Source: Chelatococcus sambhunathii (lineage in GTDB: Bacteria; Pseudomonadota; Alphaproteobacteria; Rhizobiales; Beijerinckiaceae). From it: DNA of 64,000 nucleotides. A model generated the notes under the pieces. That model searched no databases. It had not been told where the DNA came from and saw only the letters and a program-made list of their open reading frames with translations. Every line of letters begins with the position of its first letter. Position 1 is the first letter of the stretch. Made by a program: the position numbers and the translations under genes. The DNA is taken from NCBI RefSeq assembly GCF_001418005.1, contig NZ_LIOL01000012.1, positions 26,210 through 90,209 of the forward strand, given 5' to 3'. Positions 56,543 through 64,000 of the stretch are shown here, piece after piece.

Positions 56543-57201
56543 CAGCGGCCTCCGTCTCCATCAGAAACCCAATTGCGGACAACCAGGCCGGGTAGCCGGT
56601 TGACCCAGCGCTCGGCGGCGCCGGCCACATCGAGACGCTTGCGGATCGTGACCTGCGGAACCAGGATGAACATCGGCACGGTCACTAATCCCCGGCCCGT
56701 TCGTAGTGCCGAAGCGCTCGCGCGCGTGAACCCGCCACGCTTGCCTGTTCTCGCACGCATCCCATCGGCCACGAGGAGTGAAGGGCCGTGGCGGCGGTAG
56801 ACGAAACGCAGCCGCTGCCCGGTCCGTCGCTCCCATCCGCCCGGCGTAATCTTCCGCCCGCCATCGCCGTACCGGCCGGCGGCCGCTGTCGGGATCGCGA
56901 GGAAGAAGCCGTTCTTCGAGCGAATGGTCGCGCCGTTCTCATAGATGCGGATGATGCCCGGCGCCTTGGACCAGACGAGTCCCGCCGCCCGGATGCTGTC
57001 TTCGCCCCTGGGGTAGACTTGTCCGCGCCAGGTGCGCGCCAGTCTCGGCCCCAGTCCCGCCGAGGTGACCTGCGTCCGGAGCTCGGTCTTCAAGCCTTCG
57101 GTGGCCTGTGAGATCCCGGCCGTAACGGCCTTCTCGGCGGCCCTGATCTCGTCGCTCATCAACTTGCCGAGATCGCCGATCGTGCTGAGCGAGAGCCTCA
57201 T
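56542..57201 (-). CDS. DUF6441-like connector protein (prophage B)
   Basis: This 219-residue protein begins MRLSLSTIGDLGKLMSDEIRAAEKAVTAGISQATEGLKTELR and matches the prophage A protein at 773-1402 along its length, including GLGPRLART, LVWSKAP, IRSKNGFFLAIPT and WERRTGQRLRFVYRR. It has a slightly longer basic insertion (RARTGKRGGFTRASASALR) before TGRGL. A head-tail connector or tail-completion role is inferred from order. Tight overlaps on both sides show it is part of one translation-coupled row. Confidence 0.75.
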   Translation of the reverse strand: MRLSLSTIGDLGKLMSDEIRAAEKAVTAGISQATEGLKTELRTQVTSAGLGPRLARTWRGQVYPRGEDSIRAAGLVWSKAPGIIRIYENGATIRSKNGFFLAIPTAAAGRYGDGGRKITPGGWERRTGQRLRFVYRRHGPSLLVADGMRARTGKRGGFTRASASALRTGRGLVTVPMFILVPQVTIRKRLDVAGAAERWVNRLPGLVVRNWVSDGDGGR

Positions 57202-57509
57202 GCCTCGCGCAACTCCGCCGTCCAGATCAGTCGCTCCGCATCGCGGCTCGGTTCCCCCTGGACGACATAGGAAACGCCGTCGAACTGGAACCCGTCGCCT
57301 TCGGCAAGGTTGGGCGCGTCGGCGACGCGAATGTCGAGCAGCGTCGTGGCGGCATGCAACCGTGTCTCGCCGAATTCGAAGGCCCGGTCGGGCCGGCGCA
57401 AGACGACCCGGACGGAGATAGCGCTGCCGCCCTTTGGCGTGTAGGTCGCGTCCCGCGCCATGTTCGGGTCGGCAAACAGTGACTGGAACGCAGCGGCGAT
57501 GGCTGACAT
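57198..57509 (-). CDS. Head-tail joining protein-like (prophage B)
   Basis: This 103-residue protein begins MSAIAAAFQSLFADPNMARDATYTPKGG and ends GEPSRDAERLIWTAELREA. It has the same length as the prophage A protein at 1399-1710, with conserved termini and a divergent middle. It is a small beta-rich adaptor expected between portal and tail. In prophage B a gap of about 40 bases separates it from the DUF2190 gene, whereas in prophage A the two overlap. Confidence 0.7.
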   Translation of the reverse strand: MSAIAAAFQSLFADPNMARDATYTPKGGSAISVRVVLRRPDRAFEFGETRLHAATTLLDIRVADAPNLAEGDGFQFDGVSYVVQGEPSRDAERLIWTAELREA

Positions 57510-57550
57510 TCGTTACTCTCCCTGTCGCGCTACCGCGCTCCTCGCCTCTT

Positions 57551-57886
57551 TTAGAAGCTGCCATTCAGGCGAATCCGCCCGATGACGTCACCGGCGCCAC
57601 CGGCGACGGCTTCGGTCGCAACGCCGATTAGGGTGTTGGCGGTGGCCGTCTTCGTCGCCTCCTTGTTAGTGTTGTCCCAGTAGACCTTGTCGCCCGCGGC
57701 CCACGCCTGCGAGGCGACCTTTTTCAGGTCGAAGACGCCGACGAGCGCGGTCTCGACGGGTTCGCCACTGGCGGCGGCGCCAGCCGCGATGCCGAAGATC
57801 GAGCCGACGAGCAGGCCGTCGCCGGAAACGACCGCATAGGGCGCGGTCAGGGTGATGGTGTTGCCGGGCTGGACGTAGTTCTTCAT
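57551..57886 (-). CDS. DUF2190 capsid decoration-like protein (prophage B)
   Basis: This 111-residue protein begins MKNYVQPGNTITLTAPYAVVSGDGLLVGSIFGIAAGAA and ends DVIGRIRLNGSF. It has the same length as its prophage A counterpart and most residues are identical; the differences cluster in the middle (KKVASQAWAAGDKVYWDNTNKEATKTATA). Expected to cap or decorate the capsid. Confidence 0.85.
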   Translation of the reverse strand: MKNYVQPGNTITLTAPYAVVSGDGLLVGSIFGIAAGAAASGEPVETALVGVFDLKKVASQAWAAGDKVYWDNTNKEATKTATANTLIGVATEAVAGGAGDVIGRIRLNGSF

Positions 57887-57971
57887 GAGCTTGATCCTCT
57901 TGGAAAGACGAAGGGCGGCCCGTCAGGACCGCCCATGTCGTCGGGGTTCAGGTGTCAGGGAAGGGGCCGGA

Positions 57972-60011
57972 TCAGGCGCCCGGGTTCTTGTAGAGGCCGC
58001 GCCAGTCGATGGCCTTGGCGCCGAAGTCGAGGCGGCACTTGATCTCGACCCCGTCGACGTCGAAGCCATTGCGCGTCTCGATGTAGGCGCCCTGTTGGCC
58101 TTCGAGATAGGCGTACTCGATCGTGTCGATCTGGTTGGGGCTGGCGGCCAGATACCAGGCGGTCTCGCTGGCGGCATCGAGACGCGGCTCGGCGATGGGG
58201 CTAAGCGTGCGGATCGACTGGGGCACCACGTTGCCGCTCGACGGAGGCACGAGGTTCTGAGCGACCAGCTGCTCTGCCTTCAGTTCCAGAGATGCCGGCA
58301 CGATCAGGAAGGCGGGTCGGATGTTGAGCACCGTCTTCTTGTCGAGCCCGGTCTGCTTCGCCATCGCCGCCCGAGCCGCGCCGACGGTGGTGACGTCGAG
58401 CGCCGCACCGGTGCCCGCGAGGTTCTTATGAGTGGTGTGGAACAGCGCATTGCCATCGGCCATGGCCGGGTTCGAGGTGATGATGCCCCAGACCACGTCC
58501 GACTCCAGCTGGGCGATGGAGTTGCCGTACATCGCCGGGATCCGGGTGAAGGCGTCTAGATCGTCGTTGATCAGCACCTGCCGGGTGATGGCGACAACCC
58601 GGCCGTAGGTCTTCACGCGGTAGCTTTCCTTGCTCTCGCCGAGCGTTCCGCGCTTGAACTCGCCGCTCTCGCCCACTTCCAGGAGCTGCGGCGCCTCGCC
58701 GAGCTGCACCCGGTGCATCGCCTTGAAGTCGGTCGCCAGAACCTGACGGCAGAAGAGTGCGAAGGTCCGCGGATAGGCCTCGTAGGCCTGGCGCAGGGTC
58801 TTGTTGGTGACGGCCGCGAGGATTTCGGGGAAGTCCGAGGTCGAATGCAGCGCGCGCGTCGCCACCTCGTCACGCGAGAGGCCGCGCGTGTTCACCCCGG
58901 CATTGCCGAGGCTTTCGCGGGCGAGTTCCAGCAGCGTCATGCCTCGATACTGACGGGCAGCATCTTCAAGCGGGAACAGCGTCGGGCTGTACCGGTGCAG
59001 CAGCGCATTGGCCACGGCATCGCGGCGGGTGATGCGCTCATCCCGGCCACCGAGCGGGACGGAGACTTGGCCGAAGGTCCGCGTCTCCTCCGACTTCGCT
59101 GCGACCTGATCGAGGATCAGGCGACGCGCCTCGTCGAGACCGGTGCCGCGCTTGACCAGATCCTCGGCGAGGCCGCGCTCGAGGTTCAGCCGACCGGCCA
59201 GATCGTAGATGGTCGAGACACGCTCCCGTTCGGCTTCGCGGGCGCGGTTCGCCACAGCCTCGGGATCCGTGGCTTCGGGCTTGGCAGTCTTCGGACGCGC
59301 GCGGGTCTGCGTGTCGGCCGCGCTCGGGGGCGTGTCGGTCATGGTGGTCTCCTCGGTCGCTGCCGTTTCGCTCGTCTGGTCGGCCACGACCTCGTCAGTC
59401 TGGGCCGGGGTCTGGGTCTTCTCCGTCATCGGGGATGCTCCTTGGGGGGTTGAGGGCGCGTCCCGGCGGTGAAGGACGCAGGTTTCAAGCGGGCTCTGGC
59501 TGCGGAAGCCCGCGGCGGGGTCGGCCCCGACCGGGACCGCTGAGATCTCGAAGGGGGTCCAGTCCACCGCCCGCCAGAGCTCCCGCCCGCCGTCGGGCTT
59601 GGAGATGTCGAAGCGATGGACCTGGTAGCCGATGGAGACCGCGCGGATGTGCCCGGCCTGGATGTCGCGCCAGATCGGCTCGACATCGGCGCGCTCGCTG
59701 ATGCGGACCTGCGCGATGCCGCGGCCGTTCTCGATCCGCGCCGAGCCGGGCACCACCGAGCCGATGACGGCGTCGAGTGTGTCGATCTCATGCACCTTCA
59801 GGAACGGCGCGCCCGCGTTCAGCCGGTCGAGGCGCACATGAGCAGGGTCGAGGCTGAGTTCCTCGTCGTAGGGCTCGCCGAAGAAGCTCGCCCGCCGGAC
59901 GCGTGCGCCCGCCGACCAGATCACCTCGACGGTGCGTGCGTCGGCATCGACGGTGTTCGGCGCAAGCTCCGCCGACCGGCGAAGCGCCGGCAGTTCGATC
60001 ATCGTGTCCAT
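57972..60011 (-). CDS. Prohead protease / major capsid protein fusion (prophage B)
   Basis: This 679-residue protein has the same architecture as the prophage A protein: protease domain to about residue 175, Thr/Glu/Ala linker, then major capsid domain ending DFGAKAIDWRGLYKNPGA. The linker is shorter and differs in sequence (SAADTQTRARPKTAKPEA), while the protease and capsid domains differ at only scattered positions. An internal ATG at 59429 (Met195) again has AAGGAG 8 bases upstream, conserved although the adjacent codons changed. Confidence 0.9.
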   Translation of the reverse strand: MDTMIELPALRRSAELAPNTVDADARTVEVIWSAGARVRRASFFGEPYDEELSLDPAHVRLDRLNAGAPFLKVHEIDTLDAVIGSVVPGSARIENGRGIAQVRISERADVEPIWRDIQAGHIRAVSIGYQVHRFDISKPDGGRELWRAVDWTPFEISAVPVGADPAAGFRSQSPLETCVLHRRDAPSTPQGASPMTEKTQTPAQTDEVVADQTSETAATEETTMTDTPPSAADTQTRARPKTAKPEATDPEAVANRAREAERERVSTIYDLAGRLNLERGLAEDLVKRGTGLDEARRLILDQVAAKSEETRTFGQVSVPLGGRDERITRRDAVANALLHRYSPTLFPLEDAARQYRGMTLLELARESLGNAGVNTRGLSRDEVATRALHSTSDFPEILAAVTNKTLRQAYEAYPRTFALFCRQVLATDFKAMHRVQLGEAPQLLEVGESGEFKRGTLGESKESYRVKTYGRVVAITRQVLINDDLDAFTRIPAMYGNSIAQLESDVVWGIITSNPAMADGNALFHTTHKNLAGTGAALDVTTVGAARAAMAKQTGLDKKTVLNIRPAFLIVPASLELKAEQLVAQNLVPPSSGNVVPQSIRTLSPIAEPRLDAASETAWYLAASPNQIDTIEYAYLEGQQGAYIETRNGFDVDGVEIKCRLDFGAKAIDWRGLYKNPGA

Positions 60012-60015
60012 GAAG

Positions 60016-61539
60016 TCAGTCCTGTTGGGCGGTGTCCGGCTGCCCCGTGTCGGGTTCCGGATCGGTTGCCGGGTCGCTCGATTGCGCGCTGCCGGTCTTG
60101 GTGACGCGGCGGGGGTCGCTGTCGAGCACGAGTCCGAGGGCGTCGAGCTTGGCGTTCGTCGCGGCGATCTCCGCCAGCACGGCGTCGGGATTGCGGCCCT
60201 GCCGGGCGATCACCTCGGCCAGAGTCATCGTGCCCGAGCGGATCGCCAGCAGGTTGGCCATCGCGTCCTTCTGCGGGTCGATCGCCTCGAACTTGGGCGG
60301 CGACCATTCGACCGGCACGTCCGGTGTCGGGATCTGCCCTGCGGCCCACGCGGCCTCGGTGAACCAGCGCCAGACCGGGGTGCAGAGCATCGGAATGAAG
60401 AGCTGCCACTGGACAGCGTCGATCATCCGGCGGAACTCGACGAGCCCCGCCCGGATGGAGGAGTAGTTCACCTGGCTGAGATCGCCGGTGAGTAGCTCGT
60501 AGGGCACCCGGAACCCGGCCGAAATCGTATGCAGGCTGGCGCGCTTGTATTCGCCATAGCCGCCGGTGGCGGCCGGCTGGTTGAAGCGGATGTCCTTTCC
60601 GCCGCGGGCATAGGCGATCAGTCCTGGTTCGAACTGCTCGACCCGGTTGCCATCGGCGTCGACCACCGCCGGGGCGATGCCCTGCTGCGCCTCGTCGTCC
60701 CCGAAGACGATGGCGGTGACGCAAGCCTCGGTCTTCTTGCGAACGATCTCGGCCACCTCGTAATCGTCGAGATCACGAAGGGCGCGGATAACCGGCGCGC
60801 CCCAGGGAACGCCGCGCGCCTGCGTGCGCTGCTTCTCATAGACATGCGCGATCTCGCTCGCCGGGACCGGCCGGCTCTGCAGGCCGTTTTGCAGGGCGCC
60901 ATAGGCGTCGCCGGGATGCTCGGCGTGGAGCCAGTAGGCCCGGCGCCTGCCGAGCGGATCGAACTCGATCCCCTGCATGAGGCGGCCCGCACCGAGCGCG
61001 CCGGATTTGGTGGCGTCGAGGAAGTCGGCCTCCAGCACCTGCAATTGCAGCGGCACCGGCAGGCCGTCCGCAGCGCGGCGCAGGCGACGGCGCACCAGCA
61101 CTTCGCCGGCCTCGACCATCTCACGGCAGATCAGCGTCTGAAGCCCGTAGAAGTCGAGCTGGCCGTCGGCGTCACAGGCCTCGGCCCATCGTTCGAACAG
61201 ATCGTCGACGCGGCGGTCCAGCGTGTCGTCGCCGCTCGCGGCGCGCGGCATGATGCCCGCGCCAATGATGTTGTTCACCAGCACGGCCACGGCCTTGGCC
61301 GCGTGCGGGTTGTTGCGGACGAGGTCGCGCATGCGGTCGCGCAAGAGCGCCCCGGCCACGCCGATCTCGGTGTCAGCCGAGGATCCAGAGGCACGCCAGC
61401 CCTCCGTGCGGCGTCCTCGCGCGGCGCCCTCGTAGCCGCGCGCGAGCGTCTCGAACGCCTGTCGCGCCAGGACACGCCGCGCGGCGGCCCTAGGGGCGAC
61501 CGAAGCGATGGCGCGGTCGAACCAGTTCACCGCCATCAA
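60016..61539 (-). CDS. Phage portal protein, lambda type (prophage B)
   Basis: This 507-residue portal has the same landmarks as in prophage A: WFDRAIASVAPRAAARR, NNPHAAKAVAVLVNNIIG, HVYEKQRTQARGVPWGAP and NYSSIRAGLVEFRRM. It carries one extra Met at the start (MMAVNW). Differences are mostly conservative and many are silent at DNA level. The ring would interact with terminase and the gpW-like joiner encoded just upstream. Confidence 0.93.
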   Translation of the reverse strand: MMAVNWFDRAIASVAPRAAARRVLARQAFETLARGYEGAARGRRTEGWRASGSSADTEIGVAGALLRDRMRDLVRNNPHAAKAVAVLVNNIIGAGIMPRAASGDDTLDRRVDDLFERWAEACDADGQLDFYGLQTLICREMVEAGEVLVRRRLRRAADGLPVPLQLQVLEADFLDATKSGALGAGRLMQGIEFDPLGRRRAYWLHAEHPGDAYGALQNGLQSRPVPASEIAHVYEKQRTQARGVPWGAPVIRALRDLDDYEVAEIVRKKTEACVTAIVFGDDEAQQGIAPAVVDADGNRVEQFEPGLIAYARGGKDIRFNQPAATGGYGEYKRASLHTISAGFRVPYELLTGDLSQVNYSSIRAGLVEFRRMIDAVQWQLFIPMLCTPVWRWFTEAAWAAGQIPTPDVPVEWSPPKFEAIDPQKDAMANLLAIRSGTMTLAEVIARQGRNPDAVLAEIAATNAKLDALGLVLDSDPRRVTKTGSAQSSDPATDPEPDTGQPDTAQQD

Positions 61540-61745
61540 CGATCCCCGCGCGAGAAGCCCGCGAGCCCGGCGATTGGAAGCGGCCGCCCCACACTGGCAA
61601 TCGCGCGCTCGATGGTGCGGATGCGGGCGAGCAGATCCTCCGCCGAGCCGTAGTCCACGGACTTGCCGTCATAGCTGACGCGGGTCGTGCCACTGGCATA
61701 GGCCCGGCGCAGGGCCGAGAGCTCGGCTTCGGTCCAGTCGGTCAT
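61536..61745 (-). CDS. gpW-like head-tail joining protein (prophage B)
   Basis: This 69-residue protein begins MTDWTEAELSALRRAYASGTTRVSYDGKSVDYGSAEDLL and is nearly identical to the prophage A protein at 5720-5929. Helix-hairpin-helix layout as in lambda gpW. One base separates its ATG from the terminase stop, and its 3' end overlaps the portal start by four bases. Confidence 0.85.
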   Translation of the reverse strand: MTDWTEAELSALRRAYASGTTRVSYDGKSVDYGSAEDLLARIRTIERAIASVGRPLPIAGLAGFSRGDR

Positions 61746-61746
61746 C

Positions 61747-63750
61747 TCAGAACCATCCTTCCCGCCGCCCGATCCAGTCGGAACGGCGTTTGCCTTGGGG
61801 TACCTGTCCCGGCCTGTGGATCTGCCCGGCGGGATCGCTGTCGGTCGGGGCCGCCCCGAGCTGGTCTTCGAGGTCGCGCCATTTCTCTTCGGGCCAGCGG
61901 TCGGCGCCCGCGATCCAGGCGGCCGCGCGGGCGTAGACTCGGCAATCGAGCGCCTCGTTGCGCTCACGCAGCTTCTGCCATTCGAGCTTCGCGAAGCCGC
62001 GCTTCGTGCGCACCGTGACCAGCTGTTCGGCCACGACCTGCTTCAGCCACTCGCTCTCGACCCATGTCGGCAGGTGGATCGTGCCGGGCGGGAACGCCGC
62101 GCCCTCGTCACGTTCCTCGGCCGTCGGGCGCTCCAGCCGCAGGAAGCGGTAGGTTTCGGCCTTGAAGGTCGAGACCGCCACCGTCCAGAGCCGGGCGCCG
62201 CGACGCAGGCGCTTCCCGCCCTCGGTCGCATCCACGAAAGTGGGGCCGGAGACCGGACTGGACCGATTGAAGCCTTCGAGCCCCTTGACTGGCGCGACCT
62301 GCGCAAAGCCGACCTTGCGCGACCAGGCGTAGACGGCCGGGGCTTCGTAGCCAGTATCGATGGCAAGCCGCGCGATCCGAAGGTGTGCGCCGTTTTCATG
62401 CGGCCACGACCGGTCGAGGAGTGCCGTCAACTGGTCCCAAGCGTCATGCCGGTCCGGCCCGCCCTCGATCACGACGTGATCGACGAGCCAGCTCTCGAGC
62501 CCTCGGCCCCAGGCCCAGACATCGACCTCGATGCGGTCCTTCTGGACATCCGCACCCGCCGTCAGGAACAGCCCGCCCGCTGGCACCGTGCCTGGCCGCC
62601 ACGCCTCGCGGCGATCGTAGAGCCGCTGCCAATCCGGCGCCTCGCCGGTTTCGACCCATGTCTCGCCGAGGATGGTGTTGCGGAACGCCTTGATAGCCTC
62701 GTCGGAGCCCTGGGCCGCCTCCCAGCTGCGCGCGACCCGGGACCAGCTGAGCCAGCCCACCGGCGAGTAGAGCGCCGAGAGGTGGTAGCCGATAGTCGTG
62801 GGATCAGCGGCCCTGGCGGTCGCCCGCCATTCGCCGCGCTCCAGCATCGCCGTCTTGTGGTGCTCCGCGACGGCTCTGTCGCAGCCTTCGCAGATGTATT
62901 CCGCCGTCTCTGGCCGCCCCTTCTGCCAGCGCAGCCGCTCGAACTTCAGCCACTGCATCGCCCCGCAATGCGGACACGGCACGAAGAACCGGCGCTGGTC
63001 GGACGCCTCGAACTCGCGCTCGATGCGGCTGAACCCCCGGATCGTCGGCGTCGAGACCAGGAACACCTTGCGCCGGTGGGCGAAGGTCAGCGACCGCGCC
63101 TCGGCCAGGGTCACCGGGTCGCCTTCCTCGTCGGCCGAGGCCGGATAGGCATCGACCTCGTCGAGGAAGATGTAGCGCGCCGGGGTCGAGCGCAGACCGA
63201 CCGCCGAGTTCGCGCCCGTCATGATCAGGATGCCGCCCGCGAATTCCTTGGACAGCATCGTGTTCCCGGCGTCGCGGGATCGGGCCGGTTTGACCCGCTC
63301 CCGGAGCTCGGGGCTCTCGTCGATCAGCGGGTCGATCCGCTGGCGCGAGTTGCGCTTCGCCAGTTCCACGGTCGGCTGGACTGCGAGCATGGGGCCCGGC
63401 GCCTGGTGGATGGCGAAGCCGATCCAGTTGTTGCCGGCTTCCGTCGCCCCGACCTGCGCGGCCTTCATGAACACGATCCGTTGCGCCGCGTCGCCGGGCG
63501 ACAGCCGGTCCATGATCTCCCGCATGTAGGGCGTTCGCATTGTGCGGTAGTGCCCCGGTTCGGCCGAAGCGCGGGACGCCAACATCCGGTGCCGGTCCGC
63601 CCATTCCGAGACGGTGAGGTCGGGATCCGGTCGGATCCCGTTGCCCCAGGCGCGCAGGATCTCAGCCGCGCCTTCGAAATCCCTCAGGCCATCTTCATCA
63701 CCGGAATTCGGGCCGGACCTCGGCGAGTTCGTCGAGGTGGGCGCGTACAT
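61747..63750 (-). CDS. Terminase large subunit, GpA family (prophage B)
   Basis: This 667-residue packaging ATPase/nuclease is nearly identical to the prophage A protein. KAAQVGATE and YIFLDEVD form the ATPase site, CPHCG...CEGC the zinc-binding part and GADVQKDRIEVDVWAWG the nuclease core. The first 25 residues vary most between copies (NSGDEDGLRDFEGAAE), consistent with relaxed constraint or a later true start. With two intact terminases in one cell, each prophage could package DNA of the other if the recognition sites match. Confidence 0.95.
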   Translation of the reverse strand: MYAPTSTNSPRSGPNSGDEDGLRDFEGAAEILRAWGNGIRPDPDLTVSEWADRHRMLASRASAEPGHYRTMRTPYMREIMDRLSPGDAAQRIVFMKAAQVGATEAGNNWIGFAIHQAPGPMLAVQPTVELAKRNSRQRIDPLIDESPELRERVKPARSRDAGNTMLSKEFAGGILIMTGANSAVGLRSTPARYIFLDEVDAYPASADEEGDPVTLAEARSLTFAHRRKVFLVSTPTIRGFSRIEREFEASDQRRFFVPCPHCGAMQWLKFERLRWQKGRPETAEYICEGCDRAVAEHHKTAMLERGEWRATARAADPTTIGYHLSALYSPVGWLSWSRVARSWEAAQGSDEAIKAFRNTILGETWVETGEAPDWQRLYDRREAWRPGTVPAGGLFLTAGADVQKDRIEVDVWAWGRGLESWLVDHVVIEGGPDRHDAWDQLTALLDRSWPHENGAHLRIARLAIDTGYEAPAVYAWSRKVGFAQVAPVKGLEGFNRSSPVSGPTFVDATEGGKRLRRGARLWTVAVSTFKAETYRFLRLERPTAEERDEGAAFPPGTIHLPTWVESEWLKQVVAEQLVTVRTKRGFAKLEWQKLRERNEALDCRVYARAAAWIAGADRWPEEKWRDLEDQLGAAPTDSDPAGQIHRPGQVPQGKRRSDWIGRREGWF

Positions 63751-64000
63751 GTTTCTCCAAGGCCTTCTGCATGGCGGCCGCCTCCACGCCGAGTTCGGCC
63801 GCCATCAGCGCCGCCGCGCGCGCCGGCCAGTTCACCCAGGCATCGCGCTCCTCGCGTGCCAGCCGAAACACGACCGCCACCGCCCGGGCGCGGTCGACGA
63901 GTTCTCCCTTGAGCTTCTGAAGCCGGATGCGCCGCTCCTGGGCCTTCAGCACCTCATTCGCGGTCTTGGCCTGCAGGAAGGTCGTGCCGCTGCCGACGGG
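63698..64000 (-). CDS. Terminase small subunit, C-terminal part (prophage B)
   Basis: The frame is open from the right edge and ends at 63698. It includes TTFLQAKTANEVLKAQERRIRLQKLKGELVDRARA and ends DELAEVRPEFR. It matches the C-terminal 100 residues of the prophage A subunit almost exactly, with the helix-turn-helix N-terminus outside the window. It overlaps the large-subunit start by 53 bases, as in prophage A. Confidence 0.85.
   Translation of the reverse strand, partial: PVGSGTTFLQAKTANEVLKAQERRIRLQKLKGELVDRARAVAVVFRLAREERDAWVNWPARAAALMAAELGVEAAAMQKALEKHVRAHLDELAEVRPEFR

Larger units (their letters stand above)
56542..64000 (+). repeat. Long direct repeat, copy 2 (head-packaging module)
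   Basis: This is the counterpart of 773-8443. The gene order is unchanged apart from the ParDE pair found only beside copy 1. Such long, similar, same-direction repeats are substrates for homologous recombination. Confidence 0.9.

Noticed and set aside
61795..63912. 705-codon plus-strand open frame opposite terminase
   Set aside because: It is antisense to a highly conserved terminase large subunit and shows no protein-family pattern.
42651..64000. Gene transfer agent rather than prophage
   Set aside because: The tail module resembles gene-transfer-agent genes, but terminase small subunit, lysis genes, cargo genes and the replication, repressor and integrase genes of the sister element point to true prophages.

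Overview
The window looks like high-GC alphaproteobacterial DNA, probably Rhodobacterales or a relative. This is inferred from codon use, from phage gene families typical of that group (prohead protease/major capsid fusion, DUF2190, DUF2460, DUF2163, DUF6441-like, DUF6362-like, DUF3489) and from a tRNA-Ser 3' remnant. Almost everything is mobile DNA: two related siphovirus-type prophages in the same orientation, separated by a type I restriction-modification island.

Prophage A runs from the left edge to about 30.1 kb. Its head genes lie on the minus strand at 1-8.4 kb: terminase small and large subunits, gpW-like joiner, portal, protease/capsid fusion, DUF2190, head-tail joining protein and DUF6441-like protein. 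A ParDE toxin-antitoxin pair sits between two genes that directly overlap in prophage B, and the tail genes lie beyond the left edge. Positions 8.5-10.1 kb hold small plus-strand accessory genes. Positions 10.1-23 kb, mostly minus strand, hold a membrane protein, a decayed and internally inverted cytosine methyltransferase gene, a ParB-methyltransferase, a TacAT-like toxin-antitoxin pair, a RuvC-like protein, a repeat-rich putative origin, a primase-helicase, a Cas4-like nuclease, an SF2 helicase, a Sak4-like ATPase and an AlpA-like regulator. Positions 23.1-25.5 kb hold an uncharacterised cassette whose two large genes each contain one in-frame stop. Positions 25.6-30.1 kb, plus strand, hold an Xre-ImmA regulator with a clear promoter and operator array, a PIN protein and a four-gene serine-recombinase operon.

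Between the prophages, from 30.1 to 42.5 kb, lie a DUF3883 nuclease-like gene, then a tRNA-Ser 3'-end remnant with its terminator (an apparent integration scar at 31.35 kb), an AlpA-like gene, an HTH gene and a tightly packed operon: hsdM, a DUF262 protein, a phosphoribosyltransferase-like protein, a NADAR domain fused to HsdS, and hsdR. This operon is the most unusual system here. It combines methylation, specificity and translocation functions with a GmrS-like NTPase/nuclease, a PRPP-fold protein and an ADP-ribose-acting domain built into the specificity subunit.

Prophage B runs from about 42.6 kb past the right edge. Reading right to left on the minus strand, it holds terminase, portal, capsid, connectors, tail tube, a tail-assembly chaperone with an apparent programmed -1 frameshift, tape measure, DUF2460, DUF2163, NlpC/P60, a large J-like tail protein, a tail fibre, and a lysis set (DUF6127-like, M15 peptidase, Rz/Rz1-like). 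Its head module matches that of prophage A at a constant offset of about 55.8 kb, forming long direct repeats that could recombine and delete everything between them.
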